The notes beneath the pieces are model-generated. The model did no database searches. It had not been told where the DNA came from and saw only the letters and a list, made by a program, of their open reading frames with translations. This document shows, piece after piece, positions 48,163-57,843 of a stretch of 64,000 bases of DNA. Position numbers and translations under genes: made by a program. The DNA comes from Oscarella lobularis (lineage: Eukaryota > Porifera > Homoscleromorpha > Homosclerophorida > Oscarellidae). Each line of letters opens with the position of its first letter. The first letter of the stretch is position 1. The stretch lies in NCBI RefSeq assembly GCF_947507565.1, contig NC_089177.1, positions 1,364,001-1,428,000 on the forward strand. The letters run 5' to 3'.

Positions 48163-48685
48163 TCAATTAACTTCTGAAAGCTTCGGACAGTATATGACAA
48201 ATTCAGACCAGTTAATTTCACCAATTCCGCGTTCACGGCCCATTGTTTGAAAAGAGAATGTTGCCCTTTTTTTTCCCCAAAACTGAGAGTAACCGTTTCC
48301 ACTATCTGTTGAATAGCTTATATAATTTCTTGGCACATCGTCGTCATAGTGAAGAAGAGTGCAAGCAAGACTTGGCTGCGAGGCGATGTTGAAAAGCCAG
48401 AGGGCGCTTCCTGTGTTGTATGGAGAGTTATTCCCAGGTATGTAGTGAATGTAGTCGTTTCCACGTTCCGACGATCCGTCGCCAATATTAAGATACTTTG
48501 AATGGTATCCACCATAAGGATAATACCTGCAAGCAGACCCTTGAAAGTAGAAAAATCCTTTGGGATAGCCAACCTACAAAACCTTCAAGAGCAATAGCAT
48601 CAATGTGCTCTACTCTGACCGTGGTTTTTGCAGCTGCACAGAACAAGGCAACGAAAAAAAGCATTTTAGAAATTCCCACTGGCAT
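48163..48685 (-). CDS. small two-exon secreted protein, family not recognised
   Basis: ATG at 48685-48683 (an alternative in-frame ATG is at 48742) begins a signal peptide (MPVGISKMLFFVALFCAAA). Exon 1 ends near 48577 (IDAIALEGFVG) and is joined over a ~37-bp intron (donor GTTGGC, acceptor TTTCAAG) to exon 2. Exon 2 reads SACRYYPYGGYHSKYLNIGD, continues about 110 residues rich in Tyr, Ser, Asn and Gly with few Cys (ACTLL, YCPKL), and stops with TGA at 48165-48163. The mature protein is about 125-140 residues. I do not know the family; a secreted effector, lectin-like or matrix protein are all possible. The intron is very short with a weak donor, so the splice needs RNA support. Confidence 0.5.
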
Positions 48686-48742
48686 AGTTGATTCTCCAAA
48701 TGACTTCTGCGTTGACCTGTTAACAATAAGCGGAACGTGCAT

Positions 48743-50349
48743 GTGAACGAGCAGCTGTCTACTTTAGACGTAGGCGTACAGAGCTGCTGCGATAGTCAGC
48801 CTACATTTGTAACTGCATGTGTGTGCATAAACAACTTGAGCGAGACGAGCCGGAAACCCATGCAGGCCGCGCCAGCTCATGCAGCCAGTTACAGAGGATA
48901 GAGAAATCATTGGGGTTGGGCGAAATAGTTAGAATGAAATCAGACAGGATCTGTATCCCCCGTCATCTATAGACAGGTAGCAAGCGTTCTGCGTTTCTAA
49001 AACGTGTACGGCGTAGCTTGTTTCGATGTGGCTAGCAAAAGAATTTCAGGGACCTTTTCTACAAGCCAACTCAGCCTTAGCGAACTGCATGTGGTGGTGC
49101 TTACTAAAACTTCTTCTTCTGCAAAGGCTTGGCGTCGAAAGGCTTGGCGTCTTCTTTGTCACCACCGCTATGTGAATGAGAGTCTTCGCCGTTGTGCATG
49201 GTATTTGTATGCCACAAGGAGGTCATCAGAGCTTACTATATATAACCTCTGTTGTGGCGTTTGTGGAGACAAAACATATCGTTTCTAAGTGGTTCACAGA
49301 ATTTGTATCTCACCAACTCTGACACCAATACTTCCAGTTTCAAAACACTTCTAGGATGCTTAGTTGCTTTCACGAATTATAGATAGAGGGAAGGGGGAGG
49401 CACAGAAGAGGGAAATTCTTGCACAGAAGAGGGCAATTCTTTTGTCAGAACTCGGGGAGTTAATTTGGAGCCATTCTAAGCGATCCAAAGCAAAACATGA
49501 CTCACGGTTCTACAGTGGGCGTTTCCTAAGCTTGGCAATCCGCAAAGTTTCTAGAGCGGCAGAAATAAAAAAAGCAGCATACAGTAACAACTGAACTGGA
49601 ACTTGAGTACCGTGAGTTAGAAAATGTCATTTCTATCGAAGACCAGAGTGAAAAATGGTCTTAGCAAAGCAAGGAAATTCTAAGTGACGGTGATAGCACT
49701 GCATAGCATACCATTTGCACTGCATGGCAAGGGCAGCTATAATTATTGCCTAATGGAGGGCGAGTGCTAGCAGCTGCATTGATACCCTCTTAACTTTTCC
49801 ATAAATGCATTAGCGAGCTTATGACAATGTAAAGGCAAAGTGACCGTCACGCGTACGACCACACATATGAAACAGTGGGCGTAAGGACTCCGCTATACGA
49901 TTGCAAGTTCACGCATGATTCGCTTACGTTAGTTTCTAAACGTACACGCCGGGTGGCCCTGGTTGCGCACTGCCTGTAGCTAAAAGATACCGTGAATCTG
50001 ATCGATCGACCGCGCATCATGTCAAGAGCCGTGTGGCAACCTTCATGTGAGGCGAGTGCAGAGGCAAATGCGTCGAAGCAACGAACTCTGGGCAGTGATT
50101 TGCGCAGGTGTTGAGGGGGTGAAGTCTACGCCCACCCTACAACAAAAATGAATCAGAAATCTCTTTTTTCCACCCCCTGTGGACGAGGCTGTTTTTCAGG
50201 CATACAAAAGTAAAAGCTTTTGTTCTATTCTTAGAAGAATATATGCCAAAGAGAAGGCTAAAACAAAGCGAAGGAGGACGAAGAACGCCTTGAGGAAAGG
50301 AGCCGAGAAAAGTTGCAGAGAAATGAGCGCCGCCTCGCTTGTGGCCTCA
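48743..50349. other. 1.6-kb intergenic region, no gene recognised
   Basis: No supported exon on either strand; open frames lack ATG starts or domains. It has two small local duplications: a 21-bp tandem pair at 49400-49441 (GCACAGAAGAGGG(A/C)AATTCTT) and a 15-bp pair near 49113-49150 (AAAGGCTTGGCGTC). Confidence 0.4.
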
Positions 50350-50450
50350 GAGTCGCTCTTTTCTGAAGCGCAACTACTGGATCAAAAACGCAACGAAAGT
50401 CAAAGGAACAACGCCTCCGATCCGGCTATGATCCGGGCTTTAGTAAAAAT
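50350..50450 (+). pseudogene. fragment of ABCA transporter 5' exon
   Basis: About 100 bp here resembles the first coding exon of the ABCA gene at 54.97-55.09 kb. Both share CTGAAGCGCAACTACTGGAT / CTAAAGCGCAACTACTGGAT and the block ATGATCCGGGCT(T/C)TA. The frame encodes FLKRNYWIK and then drifts to a stop. The block between the two matches has lost about 30 bp relative to the intact gene. It reads as a decayed partial duplicate about 4.6 kb upstream of its source. Confidence 0.6.
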
Positions 50451-51127
50451 TCGACTTCACGGTCCCTGGAAGGCTGAGCTCCCTGGACAGACGAAGACGA
50501 CTAGGCAGTAGATACGCGCCGGGGTCCTAGCCCTCTGTTGAAGATCAGTTTGGAAATATTCGACGATATTAGCAAGCACCTACCGGCCATTGAACTTCCA
50601 GACAGCGACGTGACTCGGAGTATTCACGGACGATCGAATTCGACGTCGAAACGTCCGAGGACGATGTCGACGAACTTCAAGAGACCGTACGCGCGAGGTG
50701 TCTGTTGTCTCGAACAAAAAAATCGCCGGCGGAACGCGCGGAGCCTCTAAAGGGGCCTCACCTCGGTGAAGTCGATCGGATTCGGACCGACCGCCATCGA
50801 CTTAGACAGCTTCGTCGCGACTTTCGACAAGACGCAAAGCCTTCTGATGATAGTTATCTGCTTGCTGTCTTTGTCCCCAAAAATTTTTTAGCTGCAGGCC
50901 GAAACTCGAGCGGCCTAACTGGCGAGAACCTCTTTGATACGTAATCCTGTTACCAAGGCCATTATACGTGGAATGCAATTGCGAGGACTCCGTACCCTGA
51001 ACCCGACCTGGTATGTACCCGATATACTGTAGCGCCAATTAGATAGACCAGACATTCCAAGTTCAACTATTTGGCAAACGCTTCGTTCAGCTCAATTCCT
51101 AGCTCCCGTCAGTTGAGCTCCTGTACT
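50451..51127. other. region after the ABCA fragment, coding status unclear
   Basis: Several medium open frames overlap on the plus strand (50538-50944) without a shared domain or start codon. It may be further ABCA-derived debris or the 5' region of the NHL gene. I cannot support an exon. Confidence 0.3.
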
Positions 51128-53311
51128 ATGGGTGGATGCTTTAGCTGGTATTTGTGTGACCTGAACTGTTCCCCTGTGACCGGTCCCCTCTCTTTCAGGT
51201 TGTTTACCTGGCTGAAACCAAAGCAGACGAGGGTCTCGAATAAAGATCGGGCGAAGAGAGAAACCGTTCGTTCAACTGCATCAGGAAAAGAAGTTCGCGA
51301 ATCGACCATACTTCCTTTGAAGATAACAACAGAATGCGAAAATCCTGAAAGCGAGGCTCTCTCTGGGAACATAGAAAGCCTTTTCTATGCTAACGGCTCT
51401 CTTGGCGTGTATGATAGGGGCAGCGGTACCGTCCAAAAGCTCACTTCAAATCAAGAGAACAGCGCATACGTAGTAGAAGCGGACCTAAATCTCAATCCGC
51501 TGACTTTCGCTATACCAACGGCCGTGACGTGCGACGAATCTAATGCGGTCTATGTCTGCGACTGGTACGCTCATAATATAAAGAAGGTAGGAACCACTGA
51601 AGCCAAAACCTTGTTGAAATATACTTTATAGATTGAAGGCAATAGAAATATTATTGAAGTCTTTGCAGGCTCAGATACGAGCGGTTTCAAGGACAATCTC
51701 AGTCTTTGCAGCGCTCAATTCAATATGCCCTTCGACATCACATACGACCCAAAAGGAAAGCAAATTTTCGTCGCTGATTCTTCCAACCACTGCATACGAA
51801 GAATTAGCGCTGAAGTGCCCTGATTACAAGTATGCAGTATGCCTTGTAGTCAGGAGTGCCCTGATTGAGGAGACCGAAAGATACGTCCTATACTTGAGAG
51901 ACGAGCTTAAAAACGTCACCAATCAAACGCCCGACGCTTACGGAAATTTCTCTCTTGATGAAGTCAAGCAAAGAATAGAGGAGAAGGAGCAAATGTTCTA
52001 AATCTAGAAATATTATTGCTTTCTATGTACTCCCTGCTTCTTTTGCAATCAGGATAATGAGAGTGAAGTCCGAAAGGAAAGAAATCAAGATGAAGCAAAG
52101 GGAAGTTCTGACAACGCTTTCAGAAAAGAGAACAGAAAATGAAGTCAGTTTAAAATTACCTTACTCCCTCTATAACTAAGAATTTCAAAATTTCGGTTGC
52201 TTGAAAGGAAAATTAGAATGTTGAAAATTAAACTTGATGAAGGGCCCGAAATATGCCATTTTCCAGCAGGGCCTTCCGGACCTACAGTTGTTCACACGAA
52301 TCCGAACTACGGTGGCCTCCCGCAAGACAATCCCGACAACAGTGGCATTGAGGCAAAGCCGTGCATGCATGCATGGCGTATAGTGACCAAGCCATGAAAA
52401 TGCCTTCGTATTATAGAGGGACTTTGCAAACGAAGTTGAGATTTACTCCAAGGTCGAAACGACTCTATTGAGAACAATAAGAAAGCTTCGTGATCGCCGA
52501 CTGAAGCGAATTCTGGATGAGAATAAGAACGAGTTGAAAGCAATGGAAATCGAGTTGCTGCACGACTGCCAACGAAAGTTCATTGAGATCGTTACTCAGA
52601 ACACGGATTTAGTACGAACGCCACTTTTAGGGAGAGATTAATTGCCACGTTAATTAATTCTAGCTTATGGTACTCCGAAAAGAGGCGGCTAAAGATCTTC
52701 AGCATTTCTCCGAACTGAATCTACAGTTGAATGAGCGCATTGCCAGGGCTAGTCAAACGCTGAAGATAATCCGGGAAAAGGTGCGGTGATCGTGGGCATT
52801 CCTTTCGTTGCAATTTTTTGATTTAGGCTGTTGTGGAAATTGACGAGCAACTTGAAGTAGACTTGGCATTTTTGAGTTCTGTCCGCAGAGAAGATCGAAG
52901 AAGTATGTTCTTTGAGCTGGCACGCTATTGGATACTGCTCAGACAGCTAAAGTAAGGAAAGAACACTGTGGTCCGCCGAGGACAATTTCATGAACTCTAG
53001 ACCACCGCTATGTACACCGCCACCTGTTTGCGCTTTGCCTGCTCCTCCGCCATCGGTACCTGTAGCTGATTGCGCTTTGCCTGCTCTTACTTCCAAAATT
53101 GACGACATTTCGGAAGGAAGTCAAGAAATGCATCTAGGTTTGTTGTGAGAGTATCGTATTTCACAATGTTGCTATATTTCGTTTAGAAGACGAGGGCCAA
53201 AGAAGTAGCAGAGAAAGTCCAATCCCAGCTGAGACTGGCTCAGTAGAAGACAACCCGCTGGAGTACTTGATGGCTCAGTTGTTGCCGGACGAAAGTAGTG
53301 CTGAAATTTAG
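51128..53311 (+). CDS. NHL-propeller and coiled-coil protein (possibly frameshifted)
   Basis: Plus-strand multi-exon model. The propeller blades are visible as IPTAVTCDESNAVYVCDWYAHNIKKV, joined over a 47-bp intron (51586-51632, approximate) to IEVFAG, then FNMPFDITYDPKGKQIFVADSSNHCIRRIS. These are NHL-type repeats (about 51.50-51.81 kb). Coiled-coil exons follow (52.41-52.61 kb, TTLLRTIRKLRDRRLKRIL; 52.66-52.78 kb, LNLQLNERIARASQTLKII; 52.83-52.90 kb), then a Pro-rich exon (52.95-53.14 kb) and a last exon ending DESSAEI and TAG at 53309-53311. An in-frame TGA at 51821 follows the NHL exon, and the coiled-coil frame resumes in another frame. Start codon 51128 is a guess. A live gene with unrecognised splicing or a recent pseudogene are both possible. 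Confidence 0.5.
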
Positions 53312-53737
53312 AGATCAAGACCATGAGCTGCTACTAAAAGAAAATGCTAGTTTAATGCCAAACTCCTGCTTGCTGTCAATGCTATGTCTCTCTGTCAAGT
53401 AAATCAATCATAAAAATTTGGGTGGAGTTAGTCTGAGCGTAACTAATGAACAAACTAGGAAGAGTATTCTCACCGGAGTCATTAAACTGCTATAGAATAT
53501 AAAACAATCACTAAAAATTTTGGTGTGAGAATGCTTTTGACGCGGCTGCATAAATAGGTAAAGTCGATTAAAACAAATAGAATTTCAAAATCTTGCCCGT
53601 AATGAACTCTTTCATTCATTTTTGAGTTAGCGAGGACACATCAAAAAATAGATCCTCTTAAGAGCAAGCTTAGCACTTGTGGACTTTACAAACCCGGTGC
53701 ATGTGGTGCATGTACTGTTTCGTTGACACGAAGGCGC
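53312..53737. other. intergenic, nothing recognised
   Basis: About 425 bp, A/T-rich, with no exon or repeat that I can support. Confidence 0.4.
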
Positions 53738-54448
53738 ATGCGTACTATTTCCGAGATGGCGAGGTTCATTTTCAGCGGTGGTTCGTGCCGAAGAGTCGTT
53801 CTTGGACTGCGCTATCTAAGTCGAAGCATGGATGCTGGCGTGCAGCTGGATGCCAGTGGCGAAAAAGAGCGATTAGAGCTCATAAACGAGCTTTATTTGA
53901 CGCGTTTTTATGTCTTGAACGATAATCATGCTATGTGCGGGGACTCCAGGGAATCCTTGTTTGGCTGCTTTGAGTTTATCACTGATCATTTCGCTCTCCG
54001 TTCCGAGCTCCGGCAGCTTCTAAAGGACAGAAGAGCAGAACGAGAACAAATTAAGCTTGCGTACGCCCACAAAACCGTTCTCGGCCAATGTGCACTTTTA
54101 TTCGATCAAAAAGTCAAGCGTTGCGTCTTCCCTGATAAACACCCGGACGACGTTCACATCACAGTTGGTCAATTAATAGGCGGGACATACGAAGACGACT
54201 ACAAGTATGACGGAGTCACAGAAAATGAATTCAAGCGTGCCAAGCGGCTATGGGAGACGTTGAGAACGTCTGAAGGAGTGACTGACAGTCATATCTCTGG
54301 GTATCGCTTTCTCGACAGGAATCATCGTTTCGGTGCTCACGTTGCCAGTGTCGATCTGGACGAGGCTCTGAAGCTGGCTGAAACCGTTTCCGGAAGGCAA
54401 ACCCAGCAAAACGTGAAGAGCCTTATTAGTCTTCTCAAATCTATGTGA
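53738..54448 (+). CDS. uncharacterised ~236-residue intronless ORF
   Basis: One open frame from ATG 53738 (or ATG 53756, which has the better start context GAGATGG) to TGA at 54446-54448. The protein is hydrophilic and charged, with helices likely (RLELINELYLTRFYVLND; RQLLKDRRAEREQIKLAY) and a C-terminal LKLAETVSGRQTQQN…LLKSM. I recognise no domain, signal peptide or membrane segment. Its balanced composition and length favour a real gene. It ends about 470 bp before the ABCA start on the same strand. Upstream exons cannot be excluded, since the frame stays open a little above the ATG. Confidence 0.5.
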   Translation: MRTISEMARFIFSGGSCRRVVLGLRYLSRSMDAGVQLDASGEKERLELINELYLTRFYVLNDNHAMCGDSRESLFGCFEFITDHFALRSELRQLLKDRRAEREQIKLAYAHKTVLGQCALLFDQKVKRCVFPDKHPDDVHITVGQLIGGTYEDDYKYDGVTENEFKRAKRLWETLRTSEGVTDSHISGYRFLDRNHRFGAHVASVDLDEALKLAETVSGRQTQQNVKSLISLLKSM

Positions 54449-54746
54449 CGTTCACTTATGAAACTTTATGTTCAAAATTGCCTTTTCCTGTAGTTTCAGT
54501 TTTCTTGGACGTCGTTTTTGTCGTGATTGGAATGCAATTTTTTGTGTGTAGTTTGCCGTCTTGTGCAATCTGTTTCTTGGGCATGCTGCAGAAGAATCGC
54601 AAGAGTTGCTTTGTGTTCTCGTCATGGTCGATCGGAGCAAACGTGTTCTTATTGCTGAAACGTTGTTTACGTTCCAAATTATTTCTTCTATATTTTGCTT
54701 GAATACGTAAATGTCTTTTGGCGCACGTGTTCCGTAGCACTCGGCC

Positions 54747-54916
54747 CCGGGGGCGGGGCGGTCACGATTCGCGATTCCGGCGCGTTACGCAATCGCGACG
54801 TTCCCGTGGTTGAGAGATCATGGGACGGTGACGGCGCACCGAAGTCATCTCTTTCCGGTCTCTCCGTATATATGAGCGGCTGTCTGTGCTACGAACTGCA
54901 GTAGAAGTAGAGTGTA
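54747..54916 (+). promoter_or_regulatory. candidate ABCA promoter (GC box and TATA-like element)
   Basis: A GC-rich block with GGGGGCGGGGC at about 54748-54758 resembles an SP1-type GC box. GTATATAT at about 54867-54875 could act as a TATA element and place transcription start near 54.9 kb, shortly before the ATG at 54917. The local shift to GC-rich sequence contrasts with the A/T-rich DNA on its left. Confidence 0.35.
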
Positions 54917-57810
54917 ATGGCAGCGATGAGCAATGAGCGTCGCCGGGTCGGCTTGTGGCATCAGTGCCGCTATCTTCTAAAGCGCAACTACTGGATAAAA
55001 AAGCGCAACAAAAGACAAAGCATTCAAGAGCTCCTCTTTCCTATCTACATGGTCGGCATTTTGGCGATGATCCGGGCTCTAACAAAAACGGAGCCTCTTC
55101 CCGAAATCGGCCATTTCCCATGCGAGGAGACGTTTCCGACCGGCGGCGCGTTCAACTGGACGCTAGGCGTCGTCCCATTCGACGAATCCTACGCCGAATT
55201 CGTGCGAAAAGCGACGAACGACACGATACGAATCGTATCGGCTCACAACGACTCCGAATTGAGCCGACTCCACGCCGACGGAACAATCGACGTCGGAATC
55301 GAATTCGTCAACGGTACGACGACGTCGTACACGCTCCGATTTCCCCAAGAAATCATCGCGACGACGAACGACGTAACCCTGGGCGACGGATCGTCCTGTC
55401 GCAATCACGATTCATATATCGGCAACTATTCGCTTCGCGGAACGTCGACCCAATGCCCCGCCCTTTCCTACGTCACGTCGGGATTCGTCGCTCTTCAGTC
55501 GGCGATCGATTTCGCGCTCGTTCGCAACGCGAGCGACTCCGTCCTCGTTCCTCGCGTCAAATCGTGTCTCTTTCCCAAGTCGCAATTCCAACCGTCCGTT
55601 CAGTATCTTCAGACGATGATATCGATTTATATGGTCATGGCCTTTTCGCCGCTCGTCAATTTTCTTCTCGTCAATTTGGTGACGGAAAAGGAGAAGAAGA
55701 TTAAGATTGGCATGAAGATGATGGGTCTGTCGGACGGCGCCTTTTGGCTCTCCTGGTTCGTCACCTACGGCGTCATCATGCTCGGGACGACCGTCGTCAT
55801 AACGATTATTGCCGCTTTTGCCATATTTCCCCATTCGAACTTTTTGATCGTCTTCGTTCTTCTTTTCGCCTATGGACTTTCGGTCATAAGCTTCTCGTTC
55901 ATGCTCACGCCGTTCTTCGAGAAGGCGACGGCGGCGGGAGCTCTCGGCTCGTTCGCCACGATCATTTTCAGCGTTCTTGTCCTTCCGGCTATCTACGTCG
56001 ATCTTTCGTCGTCGATCAAGTGGCTTCTCTCGCTTCTCTCGCCGGCCGCGTTTGGCTTCGGTGTCATCGAGATCATCGTCCTCGATTCTCACTTCGGTGG
56101 CGCTGGATTCGGAAATTTCGTTTCTAACAGTCTCGGCTCGTTTTCTATCGGTTCCGCGTTTCTCATGTTGATATTGGACACCGTTCTCTATTGGTTTCTC
56201 GCTTTCTATTTCGATAACATCGTTCCCGGCGAATTCGGGCAAGCCAAGCCCTTCTATTTCTGTCTAACGCCCACGTACTGGCTTTCGAGGAAGAGAAACT
56301 CCGAGGAATCTGTCCTGTTGAAAGATTACAGAAATGAGATCGCAAACGAGAACGACGACGTTCCCGTGGAAAGAGTTCCTCCTGAACTGGAAACGAAAGC
56401 GGTGATCAGGTACGTCTCGCCGCCACTCTAAAAGCGAGGAGATGCCTATACAGTTTTATGTCTAAGGATTCGAGGTCTAAGAAAGGTATTTGTAAAGCAG
56501 AATGGTTTGTGTGAGAAGGAGAAGAAGAATGTCACGGCCATAGCCGGTCTTAATCTGACTGTCTACGAAGGACAGATAACGGCTCTGCTCGGTCACAACG
56601 GTGCCGGAAAATCGACTCTTATTGCCTGTCTAACCGGTTTGACGCCGTGTACGAGCGGGGAAGCGAGCGTCTACGATTTGAACGTCAATAACAGTAGTGA
56701 CGTTGATAGAATTCGAAAAACGACCGGTGAGGAGGGGGGAGGGGCGTTGTGTGAATTAATTATTATTTTGTTTATTGGCAATAGGGATTTGTCCTCAGCA
56801 CGATATTTTGTTTGAGTTGCTCACTACACGAGAGCACTTGGTCGTCTTCGCTGGCATCAAGGGCGTTCCGACGGACAAGCTCGACGAAGAAGTCGACAAG
56901 GCTTTGGCGGAAGTCAATTTGGAAAAGCACAAAGACACCATGGCCACGAAGCTGAGTGGGGGTCAGAAAAGAAAGCTGTCTGTGGCAATGGCGCTTATTG
57001 GAAATCCAAAGGCAAGTCGCTTTTTTTGGTTGGGCATTTATTCATTGAGCTTCCTTTTGAAACGGTAGATTTTGTTTCTGGACGAACCTACTAGTGGAAT
57101 GGATCCCTATTCGCGTCGCCAACTTTGGTCTCTTCTCCAGAGCAAGCGTCAAGACAAGGTCATTTTCCTCACGACTCATTTTATGGACGAAGCCGACATA
57201 CTTGCAGGTTCACGAATACGGATTATTGGCAATAATTAATTAATTGATTATTTCGTTATGTCGTGTGAAGATCGCAAAGCAGTTTTGAGCAAGGGAAGGT
57301 TGCAGTGTGCCGGCTCCTCTTTGTTCTTGAAGTCGCGATTTGGCTTGGGATACCATCTTGGGTAAAGCAGAGAGAGGAGGGGCTCTCACTATAACACTGA
57401 GATGACTTTCCTCTAGAATTGTGACGAGTCAAGATCATGACGTCGCTGGCATTACGAAGTTGGTGACAGAGAGCGTTCCTCGGGCTGAACTCAGTCGCAG
57501 TCACGGCCTCGAAGTTTCGTTCACCCTTCCCTTGCAAGACGTTTCGTTGTTTCCTCGTATGCTCGATTGACTTCCGGCGAGATTAGGATATTAATCGGGT
57601 AATTCTTTAGAACTGTTTGCCAATCTAGACTCTTCGGCTTTGAAACTCGGCGTTCAGAGCTACGGAGTCGCAATGACGACGTTGGAAGAAGTTTTTCTGC
57701 GATTGGAAGAGATGGAAGTCGACGACAAGGAAAGCGACAGCGAGACAAAGGAAGACGAAAAGAAGCGTCATAAAAAGGCATACGGTAGTTTAGGAGATCC
57801 ATCGCGAAAA

Positions 57811-57843
<33 letters not shown>

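Noticed and set aside
50179-50511. Basic plus-strand open frame (KEKAKTKRRRTKN…)
   Set aside because: It lacks an ATG at its start and part of it is the shifted-frame shadow of the ABCA fragment.
55412-56242. Arg/Glu-rich 276-codon minus-strand frame over ABCA exon 1
   Set aside because: It is the antisense shadow of a long coding exon; the plus-strand ABCA frame has clear family motifs.
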